Below, one piece after another: positions 14,812 through 19,796 of a stretch of 19,796 nt of DNA. A model generated the notes under the pieces. The model was not told where the DNA came from and searched no databases. It saw only the letters and a program-made list of their open reading frames with translations. Origin of the DNA: Cenarchaeum sp. SB0662_bin_33 (lineage in GTDB: Archaea > Thermoproteota > Nitrososphaeria > Nitrososphaerales > Nitrosopumilaceae); the NCBI GenBank assembly GCA_009840065.1, contig VXON01000196.1, positions 1-19,796 on the forward strand. The letters run 5' to 3'. Positions within the stretch are counted from its first letter, which is position 1. Each line of letters opens with the position of its first letter. The translations under genes were made by a program, and so were the position numbers.

Positions 14812-15738
14812 TTAGGTGGATGCGCCTGTCCGGGTGATCCGAGCCACAAAAGAGTCGTATCCCGCATCTGAGAGTGCCATTAGCGTACTGTGCGCGTTGG
14901 TATCATCGGTTATGGCCACTATACAGCCCCCTCCACCGGAACCTGTTATCTTTGAGCCGTATGAGTGGCGGTCCGCTATGCGGATCATCTGACGCAGTGT
15001 GTTGTTTGAGATGCCTATCTTCTCTAGGAGTAGTTGGTTGCTAGCTGCTAGATACCCAAGTTTTGGTATGTCGTTTATGCTGTCCATAGCCAAACTGGTC
15101 AGGCTGTCGGCCTTTTTGGAGAGTATGGTGAACTTTTTTGGATATTTTTTATATACGTGGCGAACCCGGGCCACCATCTCGCCGGTGTTGTGGTTTACGC
15201 CCGAGTTTGCGACTATGAGTTTTAAATCACTGGGTATTGGTGTGTCAAGCTGTCTGGGCGGGGTACCAATTGCATACTCTATCAGCCCACCATGCGTGCA
15301 TACCGCACAGTCGGCTCCGGATGAGCTAGGCTGTATGGTCCTCTCGGCCTCTATTGATACGTCTAGTATGCTACGGTTCATGCCTGATAGCGGCAGTACG
15401 GCACCCGCTGTTGCTACGCAGCAGGCAGATGATGAACCGAGTCCGGCGCCGGATGGAAGACTTGAGCGTATGTTTATCTCCACATCGGCCATGCCTAGTG
15501 ACTGCGCTATATAGTAGAATGGCCTAGTCCGTTTGTCCACTACCATATGTGGCGTGCTTGGGCGTATACTGGCCGAGAGCATGTTGGACTTTATCGATAT
15601 TGTATTGTTTCTGCGTCTCTGTGCAGTCACCTCTACCCTCTTGTCTATGGCGCAGAGGATGGCTCTGGAGTTGTACACAACAAAATGTTCTCCAAATAAG
15701 ATTATCTTGCCAGGTGCGGAACATACCTGCCTCATCAT
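14812..15738 (-). CDS. mvk: mevalonate kinase (GHMP family)
   Basis: About 308 residues; phosphorylates mevalonate in the mevalonate pathway. The N-terminal motif is SAPGKIILFGEHFVVY; the ATP loop LPSGAGLGSSSACC (about 95-108) is the GHMP signature; the catalytic Asp lies in SSSGADCAV (about 144); and the C-terminal glycine loop is KITGSGGGGCIV. The start is one of two tandem ATGs (15738, 15735) after a GTG at 15741. It leads the isoprenoid block mvk-idi-GGPPS. No isopentenyl phosphate kinase, often next to it in archaea, is present in the window. Confidence 0.95.
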   Translation of the reverse strand: MMRQVCSAPGKIILFGEHFVVYNSRAILCAIDKRVEVTAQRRRNNTISIKSNMLSASIRPSTPHMVVDKRTRPFYYIAQSLGMADVEINIRSSLPSGAGLGSSSACCVATAGAVLPLSGMNRSILDVSIEAERTIQPSSSGADCAVCTHGGLIEYAIGTPPRQLDTPIPSDLKLIVANSGVNHNTGEMVARVRHVYKKYPKKFTILSKKADSLTSLAMDSINDIPKLGYLAASNQLLLEKIGISNNTLRQMIRIADRHSYGSKITGSGGGGCIVAITDDTNAHSTLMALSDAGYDSFVARITRTGAST

Positions 15739-15792
15739 CACATATGACGTATATACACGGGTTTATATCACATTCATGTGTGGCCACACCCA

Positions 15793-16098
15793 CTACATCT
15801 TTGTACTCTGTACCATCCTCTTTGACAGCTCGGATATGGCATCCAGCAACTTTTTACGAAGCTCCGCATCCACAGTTGAGCCCAGCTGTCTTGTCAGCTC
15901 AAGCATCTGCTGCTCCACGCTTTTGGGACTCTCCTGTACAATCTTGTCTTCCGTTTTGGGCTCTGTTCCACATGACACACATAAGGCCCGGCCTGATTTT
16001 AGGACACGCACCCCCGAGCAGTACGGGCATGGCTCTGCGAGCAGTGTGGCTCCGTGCAGCAGCATGTCTGCAGCCCTTTTGAGGTTATTCTGACTCAT
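15793..16098 (-). CDS. UPF0148 family zinc-ribbon protein
   Basis: About 101 residues from ATG 16098 (MSQNNLKRAADMLLHGATLL). A helical N-terminus leads to a zinc ribbon, CPYC...CVSC (CPYCSGVRVLKSGRALCVSC), then a helical, charged C-terminus (LTRQLGSTVDAELRKKLLDA). This is the UPF0148 / Sjogren-scleroderma autoantigen 1 family of archaea, of unknown function. Upstream codons to 16137 overlap the neighbouring stop and look non-coding, so the later Met is preferred. A GTTTAGATAAAC box about 24 nt upstream could give it its own leaderless promoter. It lies about 54 bp before mevalonate kinase. Confidence 0.85.
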   Translation of the reverse strand: MSQNNLKRAADMLLHGATLLAEPCPYCSGVRVLKSGRALCVSCGTEPKTEDKIVQESPKSVEQQMLELTRQLGSTVDAELRKKLLDAISELSKRMVQSTKM

Positions 16099-16136
16099 CT
16101 GTTGACTACAACATCTAGGTTTATCTAAACGTTCCA

Positions 16137-16442
16137 CTAGTGCAGCGTACAGTATGCAGTCTTTATCTGCGGAAATACTGCCGATATGTCATCCTTGTAT
16201 GGAATAACCACTATTAGCGGCTCATCTCTTCGGCCCTGCTGTATCTTTATGGTTGTAGAGTCCTCGCCGGGACAGACATCCACAAACCATCGCATTGTCA
16301 TCCCCTTTCCATACACTATGCGGTGGGCCCGTACGCTCTCCACCACAGAATCGCCCAAGGACAGGCAGAACCGCCGCGTCCTGTCGATGTGAACCTGCGC
16401 CTTAGAGTCACACCTGCTCCGAAACAACTCGAACGAGTTCAT
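16137..16442 (-). CDS. small hypothetical protein
   Basis: A 101-residue soluble protein starting MNSFELFRSRCDSK. The middle has alternating strand-like segments (RIVYGKGMTMRWFVDV, STTIKIQQ, PLIVVIPYKDD) suggesting a beta-rich fold. No known motif is recognised. The TATA-like box at about 16464-16472 is 26 nt from the ATG, fitting a leaderless start and supporting a real gene. It heads the leftward block ahead of UPF0148 and mevalonate kinase. Confidence 0.7.
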   Translation of the reverse strand: MNSFELFRSRCDSKAQVHIDRTRRFCLSLGDSVVESVRAHRIVYGKGMTMRWFVDVCPGEDSTTIKIQQGRRDEPLIVVIPYKDDISAVFPQIKTAYCTLH

Positions 16443-16533
16443 GTGTATGCAGATTAGAAATCACGATATAAATATCAGATTTAATCAATTGATGGGTCAT
16501 GGTTAATAAATGCGATAATCAGACCATTCCTCA
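16443..16533. promoter_or_regulatory. divergent promoter region (sucC right, small hypothetical left)
   Basis: A 91-bp gap holds two TATA-like boxes facing apart: TTTATATCG on the minus strand (16464-16472), about 26 nt from the leftward ATG, and TTAATAAA on the plus strand (16503-16510), about 28 nt from the sucC ATG. Both spacings suit leaderless transcripts. Confidence 0.6.
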
Positions 16534-17643
16534 ATGAGACTGCTGGAGTTTCAAGCAAAGGAGTTGTTTGCAGAGTACGGCATACACACGCCACAGGGCC
16601 GGGCATCCACTGATGTGGATATGGCGCGAGAGGATGCAGAGTCTCTAGGTTATCCGTTTGTGATAAAGTTTCAGGCTCCCGTGGGAGGGAGGGGAAAAGC
16701 TGGCGGCATACAGCTGTGCTCCAACAGGGAGGAATTTGAGATCAAGTACCCTCAGATACTCGAGATGGTCATAAAGGGGGAACGTGCCCGCGCAATACTA
16801 CTGGAGAAGGCCGCGGACATCAAAAAGGAGTTGTATCTGTCCCTTTTTCTGAACCGTTCAAAGCGCTGCTATACGGTAATTGCATCCGCCGAGGGCGGTG
16901 TGGAGATAGAATCCGTAAAGGATCAGATCATACGCGAGGTGGGCATGGGACACATTACGGATGATGTTGGCCTTGAGGTGGCCAGAGAGATGGGACTGGA
17001 GGAGAATATAACAAATCAGTTTATAGATATACTCTCTAGGCTGTCCCAGTTGGCAGTTGAGAAGGAGGTGGAGCTGGCCGAGATAAACCCGCTGGCCATA
17101 CTCGATGATGGGAGCCTAGTCGCCTTGGATGGAAAGGTGATAACTGACGACAACTCCAACTTTAGGCATCCGGAATTACAAAAGTACCATGAAGCATCAG
17201 AGGTTGAGGAGAGGGCAGAGAAGAGTGGGTTCTCACTGGTGACGATGGATGGCAATATAGCAGTAATAGGTAACGGGGCCGGACTTGTAATGTCGACACT
17301 AGACATGCTTTCAGATAGTGGGGGAAGGGCAGCATGCTTTCTAGATGTGGGCGGGGGCGCCACAACAGAGTCTGTATATGAAGCGCTCACACTGATCAGT
17401 AAGATTGATGGAATAACGGGAATATTGGTCAACCTGTATGGTGGAATAGTAAAGACCACCACGGTGGCATCTGCCTTTCTTTTGGCATATGAGAATAGAC
17501 TGATAGATATTCCCGTCTTTGCCCGGCTGAAGGGGACAGAGTCCGACAAGGCACGGGTCATGCTTGCCGACTCTAGGACCGAGCTATTTGATAGTGTGGA
17601 GGATGCCATACAGTCTGCGGTAACGGAGGCAAGGACACAATGA
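16534..17643 (+). CDS. sucC: succinyl-CoA synthetase beta subunit (ADP-forming type)
   Basis: A 369-residue beta subunit, somewhat shorter than the E. coli protein (388). It has an N-terminal ATP-grasp domain (LLEFQAKELFAEYGI; IKFQAPVGGRGKAGGI; VELAEINPLAILDDG; VALDGKVITDDN) and a C-terminal CoA-ligase domain (NGAGLVMSTLD, FLDVGGGAT, NLYGGIVKTTTVA). With the alpha subunit it interconverts succinate + CoA + NTP and succinyl-CoA, linking the citric acid cycle with thaumarchaeal carbon fixation through succinyl-CoA. Its stop overlaps the sucD start (ATGA), giving equal production of the two subunits. Confidence 0.97.
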   Translation: MRLLEFQAKELFAEYGIHTPQGRASTDVDMAREDAESLGYPFVIKFQAPVGGRGKAGGIQLCSNREEFEIKYPQILEMVIKGERARAILLEKAADIKKELYLSLFLNRSKRCYTVIASAEGGVEIESVKDQIIREVGMGHITDDVGLEVAREMGLEENITNQFIDILSRLSQLAVEKEVELAEINPLAILDDGSLVALDGKVITDDNSNFRHPELQKYHEASEVEERAEKSGFSLVTMDGNIAVIGNGAGLVMSTLDMLSDSGGRAACFLDVGGGATTESVYEALTLISKIDGITGILVNLYGGIVKTTTVASAFLLAYENRLIDIPVFARLKGTESDKARVMLADSRTELFDSVEDAIQSAVTEARTQ

Positions 17644-18551
17644 AGATATTTGACATACTGAGAGGCGCTAGGGGCGATGTGGATTATGGCAAGAAGGGAG
17701 TAATCGTGCAGGGCATTACAGGGGCGTACGGCTCACTGCATACGAGAAATATGATATCATACGGCACAAACATAGTGGCCGGAGTCACCCCGGGCAAGGG
17801 GGGCCAGAGGTTTGATGGTATACCCATATACAACACCGTACAGGAGGCCGCGGATGCGACAGGCGCTAATATATCAATAGTGTTTGTGCCTGCGAGGTTC
17901 TTCAAGGATGCCGCCATCGAAGCCCTAAACGCGGGCATAAAACTTCTAATAGCAATACCCGAACATGTTCCCGTTCGGGATACTATGGAGGTTGTGCAGC
18001 TGGCCAAGGAGAAGGAGGCCATTGTAATTGGCCCCAACACACCAGGCGTAATGATACCCGATGTTATCAAGATAGGCATAATGCCCCATACGCCATTCAG
18101 GGCGGGAGATGTAGCGGTAATATCAAAGAGTGGTACGTTGCTATACGAGATATCTGATGCCATCAGCGCCGCAAACTTTGGACAGTGCATAACCATAGGC
18201 ATTGGCGGGGATCCCATAAACGGAACCAGACTAATAGATGCGTTTGACATGGTCAAAGATCTCCCAAGTCTGGAGGGGCTAGTAATAGTGGGTGAGATAG
18301 GCGGAGACTCTGAGGAGATACTTGCGCAGCATATTATGGAGCTGAACTTTACAAAACCCACCGTTGCATATATAGCTGGAAGGGCAGCGCCCAAGGGGAA
18401 GAGGATGGGCCATGCGGGCGCGATAGTCATGGGAACTTATGGCTCGGCAGAGTCAAAGGTTAGCATGTTCAACAAGGCAAACATACCGGTGGCAAAACGT
18501 CCCACCGAGGTGCCCGTCCTGCTAGCTGGCAAAATGAAAGAGTCCGTTTAA
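17640..18551 (+). CDS. sucD: succinyl-CoA synthetase alpha subunit
   Basis: A 303-residue alpha subunit. The N-terminal CoA-binding Rossmann domain has VIVQGITGAYGSLHTRNM and VAGVTPGKGG; the ligase half has IGPNTPGVM, ISKSGTLLYEI and IGIGGDPINGT; the phosphorylated active-site His is H258 in GHAGAIVMGTYGSAESK. Length matches the family. It overlaps sucC by four bases and ends 33 bp before eL40. Confidence 0.97.
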   Translation: MKIFDILRGARGDVDYGKKGVIVQGITGAYGSLHTRNMISYGTNIVAGVTPGKGGQRFDGIPIYNTVQEAADATGANISIVFVPARFFKDAAIEALNAGIKLLIAIPEHVPVRDTMEVVQLAKEKEAIVIGPNTPGVMIPDVIKIGIMPHTPFRAGDVAVISKSGTLLYEISDAISAANFGQCITIGIGGDPINGTRLIDAFDMVKDLPSLEGLVIVGEIGGDSEEILAQHIMELNFTKPTVAYIAGRAAPKGKRMGHAGAIVMGTYGSAESKVSMFNKANIPVAKRPTEVPVLLAGKMKESV

Positions 18552-18584
18552 AATATTAGTAGGCATAATACCACTAGATGCATA

Positions 18585-18752
18585 ATGCCAGTTACCGATC
18601 CGGAAAAGAAACGTATAGCCACTCAGGCCCTGCTGAGCATGCGGATATGCTTCAACTGTGGCTGCCGCAACGACATGCTGGCCACACGGTGCCGCAAATG
18701 CAGAAACCCACACCTACGTTTAAAGAACCGTAATCTGGGAGCCAAGAAATAA
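18585..18752 (+). CDS. rpl40e: large-subunit ribosomal protein eL40
   Basis: A 55-residue protein beginning MPVTDPEKKRIATQALLSMR, with a four-cysteine zinc ribbon (C22, C25, C36, C39 in ICFNCGCRND and TRCRKCR; one more Cys at 27) and the basic end LRLKNRNLGAKK. This is the archaeal/eukaryal eL40 protein of the 50S subunit, without the ubiquitin fusion seen in eukaryotes. TTTAAAATA at 18548-18556 may be its TATA box. It is separated from sucD by only 33 bp, so readthrough from sucCD is possible. A typical archaeal marker. Confidence 0.96.
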   Translation: MPVTDPEKKRIATQALLSMRICFNCGCRNDMLATRCRKCRNPHLRLKNRNLGAKK

Positions 18753-18796
18753 TCGATTTAGAAACAATTAAGTTAATTATTCTTTGAATTATATAC

Positions 18797-18888
18797 GGAC
18801 CGGTCGTCTAGTCTGGTTTGGATGACGCACTCACACTGCGTAAGGAGCAATCCCGCAAAGGTCGTGGGTTCGAATCCCATCCGGTCCA
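18797..18888 (+). tRNA. tRNA-Val (CAC) with a 17-nt intron in the variable loop
   Basis: Acceptor GGACCGG/CCGGTCC, discriminator A, no CCA. D stem GTCT/GGAT around AGTCTGGTTT, anticodon stem ACGCA/TGCGT around CTCACAC (anticodon CAC at 18832-18834), T arm GTGGG-TTCGAAT-CCCAT. Between the anticodon stem and T arm are 22 nt, 17 more than normal. A bulge-helix-bulge fits: helix TGCG/CGCA, bulges TAA and AAG, inner hairpin GGA-GCAA-TCC. Cutting TA^A and AA^G removes 18843-18859 and leaves variable loop AGGTC. Confidence 0.9.
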
Positions 18889-18929
18889 TTATTTTAGAGT
18901 ACTCAATAGGTTCCACGCATATTATATAC

Positions 18930-19607
18930 ATGAAGCTACAGAGGGATGACATGGTGCGGGCTGGAGATGATACGCCGCTTGAGCTGTTCTCGCAGGGCAT
19001 ACGTTCTGAATGGACGCGCGACAAGTATACACGAACGCTCCGACAGGTCACATGCGAATTCTTTGAGGAGTGGCTTACGGGGACCTTTGAGGAGCGTGTC
19101 GTACAGCTGGTGCGATGCGGCCGGGACACGCCTGACTGGACGCGTGATCTATTGATTAGTCTGTCTAGAAAACTGCGGGAGCGCACAGAACTTGACGTAA
19201 ATGATAAGGATTATCTGAATCCCGCATCCTTTGCCAACTACTTCAAGCCCATAAAGAAACTGTTTGACATGAATGACATACACATATCATGGAAGCGGAT
19301 ATACGCCACATATCCTGAACTGGACAACATGCCCGAGTCGATGGGCTGGAGCCGGGACGAGATATCCAGGATGCTTTTGCATGCCGGCAACACGCAGGAT
19401 CGCGCCATCGTACTGGTGTTGGCCAGCTCGGGTATGCGCGCAGGCGCCCTGCATCCGCTTAATTGGGGAGACATAGAGCCCGTATACAGTACGGATGGAA
19501 AACTAACAATGGACCCCGGGGAGGGGGATCTGGCCTGCGCAGCGATACACGTGTACAGGGGGTCATCGGAGAGCTATAGCGGCGTGCATAAGTTTATGCA
19601 GTACTAA
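18930..19607 (+). pseudogene. truncated tyrosine recombinase (integrase) beside tRNA-Val
   Basis: From ATG 18930 (MKLQRDDMVRAGDDT) the frame encodes a core-binding domain (about residues 20-150) and the start of the catalytic domain with box I Arg in ASSGMRAGALHPLNWGDIEP. It then stops after IHVYRGSSESYSGVHKFMQY at TAA 19605-19607, before the H-x-x-R box and the catalytic Tyr. About the last third of the enzyme is missing, so it should be inactive. It begins 42 bp after tRNA-Val, the usual layout of an element integrated at a tRNA. The frame extends backwards into the tRNA to 18822, but that part is tRNA. TATTATATA at about 18920-18928 could place the start at ATG 18951 instead. Confidence 0.8.
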
Positions 19608-19796
19608 AATCGCCCATACACATTACTGAGATTGTATGTGTCTCATTTTTGGAGAAGTACACGAGTTATGTCTGTGCTACAAGATAGAATCACGTATGCG
19701 GATGTAACAATATTGGCCTGTATGCATAGTAGTTATTTTACGGTCGTGGGAGTGTGCGGCAACAACTACTTTTTCTTATACTTGCAGCGTTTTTTG
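19608..19796. other. window end after the integrase relic
   Basis: The integrase frame stays open after its TAA to the end of the window (63 codons), but the residues do not contain the H-x-x-R or Tyr motifs of the missing part. No other gene is recognised. On the minus strand, a Lys-rich C-terminus (KKRCKYKKK, then TAG at 19766-19768) could be the end of a leftward gene entering from outside, which is only a guess. Confidence 0.35.

Noticed and set aside
15533..16093. Two overlapping rightward frames of about 180 codons
   Set aside because: They are antisense to mevalonate kinase and the UPF0148 gene and have no coherent protein pattern.
17684..18430. A 248-codon leftward frame opposite sucD
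   Set aside because: A long shadow frame produced by the codon bias of sucD; sucD carries all catalytic motifs.
18843..18859. Extra bases as a long class II variable arm
   Set aside because: Class II arms belong to Ser and Leu tRNAs; the anticodon is CAC (Val), and the bulge-helix-bulge fold leaves a normal 5-nt variable loop.
18822..18929. Upstream extension of the integrase frame starting inside tRNA-Val
   Set aside because: These codons are the tRNA anticodon arm, intron and T arm; the open frame there is coincidental, and later ATGs fit better.

Overview
The window looks like a chromosome segment of a Nitrososphaerota (Thaumarchaeota) archaeon, most likely related to Nitrosopumilus/Cenarchaeum. 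Evidence: archaeal eL40, UPF0147 and UPF0148 proteins, an archaeal-type GAPDH and GluRS, mevalonate-pathway lipid genes with a GGPP synthase, tRNA genes without encoded CCA, a tRNA with a probable bulge-helix-bulge intron, and many starts about 26 nt downstream of a TATA box, as expected for leaderless transcripts. PAS-histidine kinase signalling and a type 1 IPP isomerase also fit. The exact species cannot be read from the window.

Left part (1-3461): two very small overlapping genes (a coiled-coil protein and a 45-residue Cys/His protein), a soluble double-PAS histidine kinase overlapping a single-domain response regulator, an AT-rich gap, and an ScpA-like kleisin. Accessory part (3462-7012): a decayed gene, a pair of MITE-like repeats, small hairpins, an AAA/DUF4143 ATPase broken by one in-frame TAG and preceded by three tandem 34-bp promoter repeats, and a second decayed gene into which one MITE has jumped with a clear 8-bp target duplication. 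This stretch is gene-poor and degraded, and resembles a landing zone for mobile DNA.

Conserved part (7013-18752): a CNNM/CorC-like membrane protein converges on type II GAPDH. A tRNA-His follows. Then a leftward block carries a Rieske protein, UPF0147, a methyltransferase and a small unknown protein. Next is a tightly packed leftward block of two small proteins (one UPF0148), mevalonate kinase, IPP isomerase, GGPP synthase and GluRS; the isoprenoid genes supply precursors for ether lipids. Divergent from it lie sucC-sucD (succinyl-CoA synthetase) and eL40.

Right end (18797-19796): tRNA-Val(CAC) with a 17-nt intron in the variable loop, directly followed by a tyrosine recombinase gene that stops before its second catalytic box, a probable relic of an integrated element.

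No rRNA or CRISPR array was seen. I see no complete new defence or metabolic system; the most notable items are the MITE family and the genes it touches, the amber-interrupted ATPase with its triplicated promoter, and the tRNA-Val intron.
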